64,000 bases of DNA from Pseudobacteroides sp035370245 (GCA_035370245.1 DAOOVO010000003.1:17523-81522), one strand, 5' to 3'. Counted from the stretch's first letter, positions 53,475 through 62,797 are shown. Made by a program: numbers and translations. Notes: a model not told the origin generated them from the sequence alone.

Positions 53475-54585
53475 TTACTTTTTATCTGCGTTGCTCGACA
53501 GGAAAGCGTTTATAAATCCATCAATTTCTCCGTCCATAACGGCATTAACATCCCCAACTTCAAAATTGGTTCTATGATCCTTTACAAGGGTATATGGACA
53601 GAAAACATAGGATCTTATCTGGCTTCCCCATGCAATGTCCATTTGAACGCCCTTCAAATCCTCTATCTTTTCTTTCTGTTCACGCTCTTTAAGCTCTAAA
53701 AGCTTTGATTTAAGCATCTTCATGGCAGTATCCCTGTTTTGAAACTGGGATCTTTCTGTCTGACATGCTACAACTACTCCCGTAGGTATATGGGTAATTC
53801 TAACTGCCGACTCGGTCTTGTTGATATGCTGACCTCCTGCACCACTGGATCTGTAAGTATCAATTCTTAAATCATCGGGATTTATCTCAACTTCTACGTC
53901 ATCATCAAGCTCAGGCATTACATCTAATGATGCAAAGGAAGTATGTCTTCTTCCCGATGCATCAAATGGAGATATTCTGACCAACCTGTGCACGCCTTTT
54001 TCCGAACGCAAATATCCATATGCATTTTCGCCTATCACATGAAAAGTTACGCTCTTTATGCCTGCTTCTTCACCATCTAAAAAATCAAGTATTTTTACTT
54101 CATAGCCCTTTTCCTCAGCCCACCTGGTATACATTCTCAAAAGCATTTGCACCCAGTCCTGAGCCTCAGTTCCTCCTGCACCTGCATGAAGGGTTAAAAT
54201 GGCATTATTCTTATCATACTGACCGGTAAGAAGTGTCTCCAGTTTAAGCTTATTAAGCTTATCCTTTAAAGCTTGAATGCCTGAAGAAACCTCATCTATA
54301 ATACTTGCATCCTCTTCTTCCATTCCAAGCTGGTTTAATGTTTTTAAATCATCCAAATCTGCAACAAGTCCTTTATAGCCATCAACTTTAGCCTTAACAG
54401 TCTTAAGCCTCTGTAGTACCTTTTGAGAGTTTTCTAAATCGTTCCAAAAATCAGGCTCTGCTGCTTTTTGTTCCAGCTCCGCTATTTCATCGTTCAATCT
54501 GGCGATGTCAAAGTGAAGCCCCCATTTCTCCTAGTTCTTTTGCTAAATCTTCAATTTCGAGTTTAAATTGCTCAAATTCTAACAC
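53475..54585 (-). CDS. prfB: Peptide chain release factor 2 with programmed +1 frameshift
   Basis: RF2 recognises UGA and UAA. The gene starts at GTG 54585 (GGGGAG upstream) and reads 25 codons to an in-frame UGA at 54510-54508. The slippery CTT-TGA-C (54513-54507) follows a Shine-Dalgarno-like GGGGG. A +1 shift gives SLDIARLNDEIAEL and continues to 53475, for 369 residues. The anticodon-like SPF region (RISPFDASGRRHTSFAS) and the GGQ motif (SSGAGGQHINKTESA) are intact. The frameshift is the classical self-regulation by RF2 level. Confidence 0.95.
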
Positions 54586-54713
54586 TTATATCTCCCCTTT
54601 TATTATTTAGTCATTTCTTACAGTATAAATAAACAATTAACTCTACAAAACTATTAAACGAATTAAAATTAATTGATTCTTATATAGCCAATACACAATC
54701 AAAGAAATTAAAT

Positions 54714-55298
54714 TTAATCCTTTCTTAGTTCATTGGAAAAAATAATTGCCTCAGCCAATGCTTTAATTGGAGTTCGTGTGTCCATACTCTTTTTTCTTAT
54801 TCTCTCATAGGCTTCGCTTTCACTAATGCCTTCTCTCTCCATAAGTATCCATTTAGCCCGTTCCACAGCTTTTCTTGTTTCGTAGTTCTCAGTCATTTCA
54901 CGAAGCTTTCTATATAATATGGAAAGTCTTTTAAAACTAATTAGAGACATTTCAACAGTATGGATAAACAATTCCTTGTTTAATGGCTTTGGGAAAAGAG
55001 TTACTACTTTTGTCTTTTCCATCAGGTAATCAATTTCCATGTCATTATTTTGACCCACTATTATACACGGACATAGCATCTCATCGTCTATTGTATCTAC
55101 AACGGGTAAAATTTCATTTAACTGCCGCCCCATGTCTATAATAACAAAATCCGGACTATAACTTCTAATAAGCCTTAAAAGTGAAATGGAATCCGAACAA
55201 TTAGCCAGAAACATAAACCCGTACGGGTTCAGTATGTTTCTTATTGAAATCTGACTGGGATTGTCAGCAGCTGCTACAATATACTTCTCTCGAGACAT
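54714..55298 (-). CDS. ANTAR-domain response regulator
   Basis: A two-domain antiterminator of 194 residues. The receiver domain (about 1-120) has the phospho-acceptor Asp in DFVIIDMGRQ and the Lys in LFPKPLNKE. The ANTAR RNA-binding domain (about 135-190) has RKAVERAKWILMEREGISES and EAYERIRKKSMDTRTPIKAL. ANTAR proteins bind paired hexaloop hairpins and prevent termination. It diverges from amt-glnK, whose leader carries such a hairpin over a terminator. ATG at 55298 follows AAAGGCGG; 55316 would start inside that site. Confidence 0.92.
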   Translation of the reverse strand: MSREKYIVAAADNPSQISIRNILNPYGFMFLANCSDSISLLRLIRSYSPDFVIIDMGRQLNEILPVVDTIDDEMLCPCIIVGQNNDMEIDYLMEKTKVVTLFPKPLNKELFIHTVEMSLISFKRLSILYRKLREMTENYETRKAVERAKWILMEREGISESEAYERIRKKSMDTRTPIKALAEAIIFSNELRKD

Positions 55299-55569
55299 TA
55301 AATAACCGCCTTTCAAATTATTAACGGTATTTTAGCTTTAATATTTAATATATCAGATTTTATTGATAATTAAAAGTACATATTCTATTTAATTTTATAT
55401 ATTAATATCTATTTTATAAGGTATTAAAAATCAATTTACTATACTCTCTTCCATAAATACTTACCTGGGAAATATTCGAATCATCTCATCCACTGTATTA
55501 TATTTATTTCCTGTCTTTTGCCGTGTATTCATTTCATAATCTAAACTATAAATTTTTTTTAGATAACTA

Positions 55570-55598
55570 TTGCATAATAAAAATCAATCTGATATAAT
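55570..55598 (+). promoter_or_regulatory. amt promoter
   Basis: TTGCAT (55570-55575), 17 bases, TATAAT (55593-55598), giving a leader of about 390 bases before amt. Confidence 0.75.
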
Positions 55599-55624
55599 GA
55601 ACTCAAGTTGAATATTTTTTTCAA

Positions 55625-55668
55625 GTAAGTAAAGATGCTTACCCGTATAAATACAGGTGGGCTTTTTT
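55625..55668 (+). promoter_or_regulatory. ANTAR-type hairpin overlapping a leader terminator
   Basis: Hairpin GTAAGT-AAAGAT-GCTTAC (55625-55642) has a hexaloop with A at position 1 and G at position 4, the ANTAR recognition signature. Its 3' arm GCTTAC is also the 5' arm of a terminator (55637-55662, closing with GGTGGGC, then six T). The two structures exclude each other, the expected layout for ANTAR antitermination of amt-glnK. A canonical second ANTAR hairpin immediately upstream is not clear. Confidence 0.75.
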
Positions 55669-55995
55669 ATTTTCTCTTAAGATGTTAAAGAATTTATACT
55701 ATATGCCGGTTGTAAGTCAGCTTAATCATGAACTCTCACCGGTAAGGGGTAAGAAAATCTTTAACCATTACTTTGTAAGGAATCCCATCGAAGTGATTCT
55801 CATTGGAGCTCCAATTTAAAATTATCAATGTCGATAATTCCAAATTTTTATTTAGGTATATTAGAGAAATACCTAACCCTAAATGCAAGTTTTCGAGTTT
55901 ATTAAACTCGCGAACACACACTTTTAAGGGTAAGTAATTTTTTTAATTATCCTTAATCATTAACATTAAACATTTTAATTAATGGAGGAATCGAT
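55669..55995 (+). other. Long structured amt leader, no gene supported
   Basis: Contains several inverted repeats: CCGGT/ACCGG (about 55703-55739), ATTGGAGCTCCAAT (55802-55815), ATTATC-AATGTC-GATAAT (55821-55838, again with A1 and G4 in the hexaloop), TTAGGTAT/ATACCTAA (about 55852-55876), CGAGTTTATTAAACTCG (about 55896) and TTAAGGGTAA/TTATCCTTAA. A 61-codon minus-strand frame here has no coding support. Confidence 0.5.
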
Positions 55996-57333
55996 ATGAA
56001 TAAGAAAATTATAACTTTTATAATAAGTCTATTTTCGGTATTGAGCATACCTATGATGATTTTCGCTGAAGGCGAAGCAGTAATTGACACTGGAGACACA
56101 GCATTCAATATGATATCGGCAGCCCTTGTATTTTTAATGACACCTGCGTTGGCATTCTTCTATGGCGGAATGGTTAGAAAAAAGAATGTACTTAACACAT
56201 TGATGAACTCTTTTGTAATGGTTGGTTTAATTTCTATTCAATGGGTACTTATTGGCTATACACTTGCATTCGGTTCTGATAAAGGCGGTATAATCGGCGG
56301 CCTTGACTTCTTGGGATTTATCGGAGTTGGCGGCACACCTAATCCGGATTACGCAGCAACAATTCCTCATGCCGGATTTGCAATGTATCAAATGATGTTC
56401 GCAATTATTACTCCAGCACTTATAACAGGTGCTTTTGCTGAAAGAATGAGATTTTCTGCTTTCTTAATATTTACAACTCTTTGGGCTACATTGGTTTACG
56501 ACCCTCTTGCACATTGGGTATGGGGCGTTGGCGGATGGATCAGAGAACTTGGTGCTCTTGACTTTGCAGGCGGTACTGTAGTTCACATCAGTTCAGGTAT
56601 AGCAGGCTTGGTTGCAGCAATTGTTTTAGGAAAACGCAAAGGCTATAGAACAACACCAATGATACCGCATAATATTCCATTTGTCCTTTTAGGTGCAGCA
56701 GTACTATGGTTTGGCTGGTTCGGATTTAATGCAGGCAGTGCACTTGGAGCAAACGGTCTTGCAGTTAGTGCGTTTATTGTTACAAACACAGCAGCGGCAG
56801 CAGCTTTGCTTTCCTGGATAATCATAGAATGGTTACATCACGGAAAACCTACATTACTGGGTGCGGCTACAGGATGTGTAGTAGGATTGGTTGCTATAAC
56901 ACCGGCTGCAGGCTTCGTTTCACCATTATCCGCAATTATCATAGGCCTTTTGGTAAGTCCTCTTAGTTACTTTGCTATAAGCGTTCTTAAACCCAAATTT
57001 GGGTATGACGATTCTTTAGATGTATTCGGCTGTCATGGAATAGGAGGTATCTTTGGAGCTTTAGCAACAGGCGTGTTCGCTTCAACAGAAATAAATCCTG
57101 CAGGTGCAGACGGATTATTACACGGCAATCCAGGACTCCTTGGAATTCAAGCTTTAAGCGTTGTGGCCACAATAGTATTCTCCGGATTACTTACATTTAT
57201 TATACTTAAGGCAATTTCCCTCTTTGTAAAATTACGAGTAAGTGAATCGGATGAAGACGAAGGTCTTGACGTATCCCAACACGGCGAAGATGCATACCCT
57301 GACTTTGCAGCAGAAGAAGGTATTGCATTATAA
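55996..57333 (+). CDS. amt: Ammonium transporter
   Basis: Amt/Mep/Rh channel for ammonium uptake, 445 residues, with an N-terminal signal-like segment and 11 membrane helices. Conserved parts include GDTAFNMISAALVFLMTPAL, FFYGGMVRKKNVLNTLMNSF, AFAERMRF, the pore His regions near GGTVVHISSGIAGLVAAIV and DVFGCHGIGGIFGALATGVF. GGAGG precedes the ATG. It is followed by glnK, the PII regulator that normally blocks it, and preceded by the ANTAR leader. Confidence 0.96.
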   Translation: MNKKIITFIISLFSVLSIPMMIFAEGEAVIDTGDTAFNMISAALVFLMTPALAFFYGGMVRKKNVLNTLMNSFVMVGLISIQWVLIGYTLAFGSDKGGIIGGLDFLGFIGVGGTPNPDYAATIPHAGFAMYQMMFAIITPALITGAFAERMRFSAFLIFTTLWATLVYDPLAHWVWGVGGWIRELGALDFAGGTVVHISSGIAGLVAAIVLGKRKGYRTTPMIPHNIPFVLLGAAVLWFGWFGFNAGSALGANGLAVSAFIVTNTAAAAALLSWIIIEWLHHGKPTLLGAATGCVVGLVAITPAAGFVSPLSAIIIGLLVSPLSYFAISVLKPKFGYDDSLDVFGCHGIGGIFGALATGVFASTEINPAGADGLLHGNPGLLGIQALSVVATIVFSGLLTFIILKAISLFVKLRVSESDEDEGLDVSQHGEDAYPDFAAEEGIAL

Positions 57334-57432
57334 TATATAAATCAATCTTATGAAATTATGGTGTTAAATTTTGATAATAATATATCATTAATGTACACCA
57401 TAATTTCAAAGATAAAAGACGAGGTGATTAAA

Positions 57433-57771
57433 ATGAAAAAAATTGAAGCAGTGATTAGACCCGGTAAATTGGAAGATATCAAAGAAACTCTCAGCAAATT
57501 CAATATTAACGGACTTACAATAAGCCAAGTTATGGGCTGTGGGCTTCAAAAGGGTAGAAAGGAATATTACCGCGGTACAGAAATTACACTTAATCTTCTT
57601 CCAAAAGTAAAAATTGAAATTATAGCAAAAGATGATCAAGTGGAAGAAATAATTAAACTAATAACTGAAGAAGCTAAAACCGGTGAAGTAGGGGATGGAA
57701 AAATATTTGTATACGATGTGGTGGATGCAGTTAGAATCAGAACCGGTGAAAGAGGCGAATCGGCTATATAG
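57433..57771 (+). CDS. glnK: PII nitrogen regulatory protein
   Basis: A 112-residue PII protein that senses 2-oxoglutarate and ATP/ADP and binds the Amt channel. It starts KKIEAVIRPGKLEDIKETL, has the T-loop with Tyr in RKEYYRGTEITLNL and the signature GDGKIFVYDVVDAVRIRTGE. ATG at 57433 follows GAGGTG; the open frame from 57358 is not used. It is typically co-transcribed with amt (99-base gap). Confidence 0.95.
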   Translation: MKKIEAVIRPGKLEDIKETLSKFNINGLTISQVMGCGLQKGRKEYYRGTEITLNLLPKVKIEIIAKDDQVEEIIKLITEEAKTGEVGDGKIFVYDVVDAVRIRTGERGESAI

Positions 57772-57811
57772 TTATGATTCAGTGCGGAGAAAATTTAGTG
57801 AAAAGAATTCT

Positions 57812-57862
57812 AGAATTAAGGATTCAGAATTAATACGAAGTATTCTGAATCCTTAATTCTTT
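57812..57862 (+). terminator. amt-glnK terminator
   Basis: Long inverted repeat with arms AAGGATTCAGAATT and ATTCTGAATCCTT, followed by TTCTTTTT. It lies just downstream of glnK and before the convergent secreted-protein gene, so it can be bidirectional. Confidence 0.85.
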
Positions 57863-57879
57863 TTCATCTTATTATTAAA

Positions 57880-58926
57880 TCAGCTTATAGGAAATAAATA
57901 CTTTAACACAAGCGTCTTAATCCTATCAGCTACCGACAATAATACATTGTGATATGTTGATACAAAAACATACCTTCCTTCCCATGTTACACTCTCTTCA
58001 CTAAGTAAATGCACGCCATTGCCATTAATAAGATTAAAATATGTTTTACCGTATGCTTCTGTAAATATCGTGGACATATTATCAGGTATATTTTTAAATG
58101 ATCCGATGCCTACTTTGTCATTTATGCTGCAATAAAGTCTATGCTTTTTATCTTCTGACCAAAGTGAAAAATTATTTATTGCTCCCACATCTTTTTTAGC
58201 CCCTGATTCAGAGCATTTATTGATTAAATTGATACCATCATTACCATATTGAACTCCACCATTCCATGTCCCGTTTTGTGTCTGGAGTCCATAATATTTC
58301 GTAATGTATATAGGCTCTAAAGCCGTAGTTCTGACCTTGATGTCAAATTGCCCATTATACGCTTTTATCCGTATTTCTTCTCTTAATAAATATCTTTCGG
58401 ACTTTACGGTATTATACCCCTTAATCAAATTGATTATTTGTATATCAACCGCTCCGTTTGCTACTTTATTCTCTTTAATTGTACGGTTATTGGACATAAC
58501 ATCAAATGAATATGTCATACCAGTCTTGTAGTACTTTTCATCACGTTTGATGCTATGCCATCCGCCTGTAAAGGCACTTCCCCCTCCATCACCGTTTTCA
58601 AGAGCCTTAACAACATACGGGCCTAGCCAGTCGGTACATGCTTGCATAAATAATTGGGCATTTTTACCTATAACAGCATTTACATCATCGGATGTATTCT
58701 TCTCCAAATAAATTGCTTTAAAATTTACCATTTCATTTATACCGCATTTTCCAATGACAACATGCATATCGGTATCCTTTTGATACCTAAATGAAATGAT
58801 AACATCATCCCCCTGCTTTATTGTCTTTTGAATAAGACTTGCCTGACCGGCAAAAGATATTGAATGGAGTGTAAAGACAAAACATATTGCCAATATTAAA
58901 GCTATTATATTCTTAAAATATGGCAT
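57880..58926 (-). CDS. Secreted protein of unknown function
   Basis: A 348-residue exported protein. The signal peptide is residues about 1-26 (hydrophobic IIALILAICFVFTL, cleavage near SFAG). The mature part is predicted mostly beta, with repeated aromatic/Gly stretches such as GGSAFTGGWHSIKRDEKYY, TKYYGLQTQNGTWNGGVQYG and VTWEGRYVFVSTYHNVLLS. No known family is recognised and no lipobox or sortase signal is seen. It stands alone between convergent glnK and a regulator gene on the same strand. Confidence 0.75.
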   Translation of the reverse strand: MPYFKNIIALILAICFVFTLHSISFAGQASLIQKTIKQGDDVIISFRYQKDTDMHVVIGKCGINEMVNFKAIYLEKNTSDDVNAVIGKNAQLFMQACTDWLGPYVVKALENGDGGGSAFTGGWHSIKRDEKYYKTGMTYSFDVMSNNRTIKENKVANGAVDIQIINLIKGYNTVKSERYLLREEIRIKAYNGQFDIKVRTTALEPIYITKYYGLQTQNGTWNGGVQYGNDGINLINKCSESGAKKDVGAINNFSLWSEDKKHRLYCSINDKVGIGSFKNIPDNMSTIFTEAYGKTYFNLINGNGVHLLSEESVTWEGRYVFVSTYHNVLLSVADRIKTLVLKYLFPIS

Positions 58927-59117
58927 TATAATATCTCCTCAAATTAAACGATATTAGCGATAAATAAATTTAGCAAACCAAAATACCAATATATTTAACT
59001 GTCATATATTTAGAATATCCCGAATCTGATAGAGTATTTGTCCAATATGTACGATAGATTAAATTACACTTTATGTAAAAATAATTAATTGACTAAAGAA
59101 ACTTTTGAAATTATTAC

Positions 59118-59783
59118 TCAATTCTGCTTATTGTTTTTAAAAGTTTTTATTAGAGGCTCTAGAGCTGATACCGGTATCCCCGATTCCTGTATGCTTTTAG
59201 CCAATTTTAAATATTCCAAGTTACTTTCCTTAAATATCCATTTTCTTAGTTCTTCATCAATATGAGAAAATTCTCCTTTTGCATCCTTATTCGCATGATT
59301 TGCATTAACTTCTTCTCCTCTCTTGTATAACTCTTTTTCCTTCTCGTAAGTAAGTAAAGTATTGTGTGTATAGAAAAATGACTCTCTTACACCGGCATAT
59401 TTTGCTATTATCTTCAAAGTAGCACTAAAAGGCATTCTTTCCCCTCTAGCATATAGCTCAAGCATTTCGGGGAATATTATTGTTCCCATCTTTTTGCTTA
59501 TGCTTTCAGACATTTCCTTATATGTCATATTGCCCCTGATTAAATCAATATTTCTGCCAACGGTTATAGCATTAACATCCTTGCATTTTACCCTTCCTAG
59601 CAAGTAATCCACCGAAACACCAAAGTAATCTGCCAATTTCTTTAGAACATCATAATCAGGTTTTCTTTTGGCAAGCTCATATGAAGCAACAGCTTGACGC
59701 GTCAGACCTAAATATTCTGCGATATCCTTTTGGGATAAACTTTTTTCTTCCCTCAGCTGCTTCAGCATCCTTGAAAAATCCAC
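59118..59783 (-). CDS. SinR-like XRE-family transcriptional regulator
   Basis: A 221-residue repressor. The helix-turn-helix is at about 5-60 (LKQLREEKSLSQKDIAEYLG, LTRQAVASYELAKRKPDYDV, YFGVSVDYLLGR). A second weaker helix-turn-helix-like region (about 85-130, MTYKEMSESISKKMGTIIF) and a helical C-terminus follow. It diverges from a Spo0E-like phosphatase gene with two related inverted repeats between them, which suggests that it controls entry to sporulation or a lifestyle switch. Confidence 0.85.
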   Translation of the reverse strand: MDFSRMLKQLREEKSLSQKDIAEYLGLTRQAVASYELAKRKPDYDVLKKLADYFGVSVDYLLGRVKCKDVNAITVGRNIDLIRGNMTYKEMSESISKKMGTIIFPEMLELYARGERMPFSATLKIIAKYAGVRESFFYTHNTLLTYEKEKELYKRGEEVNANHANKDAKGEFSHIDEELRKWIFKESNLEYLKLAKSIQESGIPVSALEPLIKTFKNNKQN

Positions 59784-59860
59784 TTTTGTTCACCTCAAAA
59801 AGTTTTCTTCCATATATAACAAAACATACATAAAATAATAATATCAAATTTATACACAAA

Positions 59861-59923
59861 AGCAACAATTTGTTTGCAAAAATTCCTTTTTTTATTGACA
59901 GCAACGTTCTGTTGCTTTAAAAT
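59861..59923. promoter_or_regulatory. Twin operators and promoter of the Spo0E-like gene
   Basis: Two related inverted repeats: AGCAACAATTTGTTTGC (59861-59877) and AGCAACGTTCTGTTGCT (59900-59916). The second fills the spacer of a plus-strand promoter: TTGACA (59895-59900), 17 bases, TAAAAT (59918-59923). They are placed for repression by the divergent XRE protein. Confidence 0.65.
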
Positions 59924-60018
59924 TAAAGTAAGCTAATATTGTTGATATTCTATCATAAATTAATTGAATGTAAAATACTGAATTTGATTTAATGAGCAAT
60001 AGGTTTTTGGAGGTTTTT

Positions 60019-60177
60019 ATGCTAGAGCAGCTGGAAGAATTGCGTAACAAGTTATATGAGGTTATTGATAGCGGAAATACTGAAGACATATTAAAAATCA
60101 GTCAAGAATTGGACGATTTAATATTGTTTTATACAAAAAATAATTTTAAAAGCATTAGCATTAAAAGTACTCACTAA
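60019..60177 (+). CDS. Spo0E-like aspartyl-phosphate phosphatase
   Basis: A 52-residue two-helix protein with the Spo0E signature SQELDDLI (about 33-40) preceded by LEQLEELRNKLYEVIDSG. Family members dephosphorylate Spo0A-P and delay sporulation. GGAGG lies 5 bases before ATG 60019; the frame upstream to 59992 is not translated by this site. It is too short for many gene callers. Confidence 0.85.
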   Translation: MLEQLEELRNKLYEVIDSGNTEDILKISQELDDLILFYTKNNFKSISIKSTH

Positions 60178-60216
60178 TGCTTAAAAGCACAATATAGCAT
60201 TTTTTCGGGGGTATTA

Positions 60217-61041
60217 TTAAAGTAATTTTAAAACTTGTTCAATAGCTATGGCTACTCCGCTTTCATCATTTACAGGTGAGATAAAATCAGCGATTTTTTT
60301 AAGTGATTCGTCTGCATTACCCATCACGATTTTGTAATGAGATTCTAATAGCATTGATAAGTCATTCTCACTATCACCTATAGCAACAATCCCATACCCA
60401 TTATATTCACGGCTATTACTTACAATCGTTAATGCATTGCCCTTACTTACATTTTTATTTACTACTTCAATGTTATCATCAGTCGAACACATTACATTTA
60501 TCGTATCAATTTTCTCTAAAAGGCTCCTAACTTCAAACAGTTGCTGAGGATCCTTAGAAACCATGAGAAATTTGGATACGTTTTGGCTATTCTCCCTTAC
60601 AATCTTTTTAAAATCTTGAACAACCCTTATGTTTATTCTGTATTCATCCGGAACCTCCGTATTCTCGGTCCAATAAAGAGGTGTAGGACATTCTTCCATT
60701 TCCGTAAACATATCATGATTTATATATGCATGAAAATATATATTTTTTCTTCTGCATATATCAATTATTTTATAACAATCCTCTTTTTTTATGGAATTGG
60801 AATATAACAACTTTTCCGTTGCTATATCCCTTATTTCCGCACCATTACAGGATATTAACGGTCCCTCTATACCCAGCTCATGTGCAAACCTCTTTGCTGA
60901 TTTAAAAACCTTACCCGTGCAAATTATTACCTTCAGTCCATTTTCCTCTGCAATCCTCACAGCTTCTTTGTTTTCCTTTGAAATTTCCTTGCTGCTGCTT
61001 AAAAGCGTACCGTCCAGATCAATAAATATTAATTTACTCAT
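60217..61041 (-). CDS. Cof-type HAD-family phosphatase
   Basis: A 274-residue haloacid dehalogenase-like hydrolase, class IIB. Motif I is FIDLDGTLLSSSKEIS (about 5-20), motif II is in VIICTGKVF, and motifs III and IV are KGNALTIV and GIVAIGDSENDLSML. These enzymes hydrolyse sugar phosphates or flavin/pyridoxal phosphates; the substrate is unknown. It lies 10 bases after the aminotransferase gene and is probably in the same transcript. Confidence 0.9.
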   Translation of the reverse strand: MSKLIFIDLDGTLLSSSKEISKENKEAVRIAEENGLKVIICTGKVFKSAKRFAHELGIEGPLISCNGAEIRDIATEKLLYSNSIKKEDCYKIIDICRRKNIYFHAYINHDMFTEMEECPTPLYWTENTEVPDEYRINIRVVQDFKKIVRENSQNVSKFLMVSKDPQQLFEVRSLLEKIDTINVMCSTDDNIEVVNKNVSKGNALTIVSNSREYNGYGIVAIGDSENDLSMLLESHYKIVMGNADESLKKIADFISPVNDESGVAIAIEQVLKLL

Positions 61042-61051
61042 ATACCACCTT

Positions 61052-62221
61052 TTACTTTTTTAGTGAATTTACAAACTTTTCAACTCGCTTCAATGCCTCT
61101 ATTATATTGTCAATAGAATATGCATAGCAAGCTCTGATAAAACCTTTTCCACTTTCACCAAATGCCGTGCCCGGAACGATGGCTACTTTTTCTTCAGAAA
61201 GCAATCTCTCGCAGAATTCTTCCGAACTTAAGCCTGTTGATTTGATGCAGGGAAATACATAAAAAGCACCCAACGGCTCAAAACATTCCAGACCTACTTT
61301 TCTAAAGCCATCAACCATTACCCTTCTTCTTCTGTTGTACTCTCTTCTCATCATATCTATATCATTATCGCCGCTTTTCAATGCCTCTATGGCTGCATAT
61401 TGGGCAGTTGTCGGAGATGACATTATAGCAAATTGATGTATCTTATACATGGCCCCTATTAAATCAGGATGACCGCATGCGTATCCAAGTCTCCAACCAG
61501 TCATTGCGTAAGATTTTGAAAATCCGTTAATTATAAGTGTTTTATCTTTCATTTCAGGATAACTGGCAATTGAAACATGTTTCCCTTCATATGTGAGTTC
61601 CGAATAGATTTCATCGGATAATACAATAATATTCTTATCCTTGAGAACTTCCACAATTTTATCCAAATCTTCCTTTGGCATTATAGCACCGGTAGGGTTA
61701 TTGGGGAACGGAAGTATCAGAACTTTTGTCCTTGGAGTTATTGCTTTTTCAAGGAGCTCCGGTGTCAATCTGAATTGATCTTCCATTCTTAGGTTAATTA
61801 CTACCGGTGTAGCACCTGTAAGGATTGTACAGGGTTTATACGCAACAAAGCTTGGTTCAGGTATAATTACTTCATCGCCCGGCCCTACCAGAGACCTTAA
61901 TGCAATGTCTATGGCCTCACTTCCGCCTACTGTGACTATTATCTGATTTTTAGGATCATACTTAACATTAAATTTTCTTTCATAATATTTTGATATTTCC
62001 GTTCTAAGCTCTATAAAGCCGGAATTCGGGGAATAATGGGTATGGCCCTTTTCCAAAGAATATATGCCTGCCTCCCTTACATTCCAAGGCGTTACAAAAT
62101 CAGGCTCTCCTATACTAAGTGAAATTGCATCTTTCATTTCATTGACCAGATCAAAAAACTTCCTGATCCCTGAGGGAGGAATACTTTTTATGGTTGGAGA
62201 AATCATATCTGACATTTTCAT
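61052..62221 (-). CDS. PLP-dependent class I/II aminotransferase, probably aromatic
   Basis: Fold-type I aminotransferase of 389 residues, AraT/PatA-like. It shows ISLSIGEPDFVTPWNV, VTVGGSEAIDIALRSL, PFPNNPTGAIM, SDEIYSELTYEG and the PLP-lysine motif NGFSKSYAMTGWRLGYA (Lys about 234). The ATG overlaps the Lrp stop by 4 bases. The upstream T-box with a UUC specifier suggests phenylalanine or another aromatic amino acid as product or substrate; that is an inference. Confidence 0.88.
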   Translation of the reverse strand: MKMSDMISPTIKSIPPSGIRKFFDLVNEMKDAISLSIGEPDFVTPWNVREAGIYSLEKGHTHYSPNSGFIELRTEISKYYERKFNVKYDPKNQIIVTVGGSEAIDIALRSLVGPGDEVIIPEPSFVAYKPCTILTGATPVVINLRMEDQFRLTPELLEKAITPRTKVLILPFPNNPTGAIMPKEDLDKIVEVLKDKNIIVLSDEIYSELTYEGKHVSIASYPEMKDKTLIINGFSKSYAMTGWRLGYACGHPDLIGAMYKIHQFAIMSSPTTAQYAAIEALKSGDNDIDMMRREYNRRRRVMVDGFRKVGLECFEPLGAFYVFPCIKSTGLSSEEFCERLLSEEKVAIVPGTAFGESGKGFIRACYAYSIDNIIEALKRVEKFVNSLKK

Positions 62222-62697
62222 AATATTATTGCCTCCCTGTCATCCTTGGTTTTCTCTTCAAATATAGTTCCCTTATCTTTATATTTCTTCAATACGAAGT
62301 GGGTAGCCGTACTCAACACATTTTCCAATGGTGCAAGCTTCATCGCAACAAACAATGCCACCTCTTTCATTGTTCTTCCTTCAACTATTACAGTAAGATC
62401 AAAGCCTCCGGACATCAAATAGCATGCCTTTACCTGAGGGTATCTGTAAATTCTTTCTGCCACTTTGTCAAAGCCTTCTCCCCTTTGCGGAGTGATTTTT
62501 AGTTCAATTAATGCTGTAACGCTTTCTTTGTCTGTTTTTTCCCAGTTGATCATTGCAGTATAACCGGCAATTACATTATCTTCTTCATACTTTTTAATAG
62601 CCTCTTTAACTTCATCAACACTCTTTCCAAGCATGACTGCAATCTGCTCCTCAGTTAACTTAGCATTATTTTCTAATAATTCCAAAATTTCTTCCAT
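62218..62697 (-). CDS. Lrp/AsnC-family transcriptional regulator
   Basis: A 159-residue regulator. The N-terminal helix-turn-helix has ENAKLTEEQIAVMLGKSVDE, and the C-terminal ligand-binding RAM domain has VTALIELKITPQRGEGFDKV and KACYLMSGGFDLTVIVEG. ATG at 62697 lies 9 bases after GGAG; TTG at 62703 is too close. It is translationally coupled to the aminotransferase gene and lies behind a T-box leader. Confidence 0.9.
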   Translation of the reverse strand: MEEILELLENNAKLTEEQIAVMLGKSVDEVKEAIKKYEEDNVIAGYTAMINWEKTDKESVTALIELKITPQRGEGFDKVAERIYRYPQVKACYLMSGGFDLTVIVEGRTMKEVALFVAMKLAPLENVLSTATHFVLKKYKDKGTIFEEKTKDDREAIIL

Positions 62698-62797
62698 GCT
62701 CAATCTCTCCTTTTTTATATTTTTATACTACTCATTTTACTTATTATCCGTATCTACTTATTATTCGCACAAACACTTTTTATATAAAAACAATAAC

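Noticed and set aside
55736..55921. 61-codon minus-strand frame in the amt leader
   Set aside because: No ribosome binding site, no recognisable family, and it covers several palindromes of the leader RNA.
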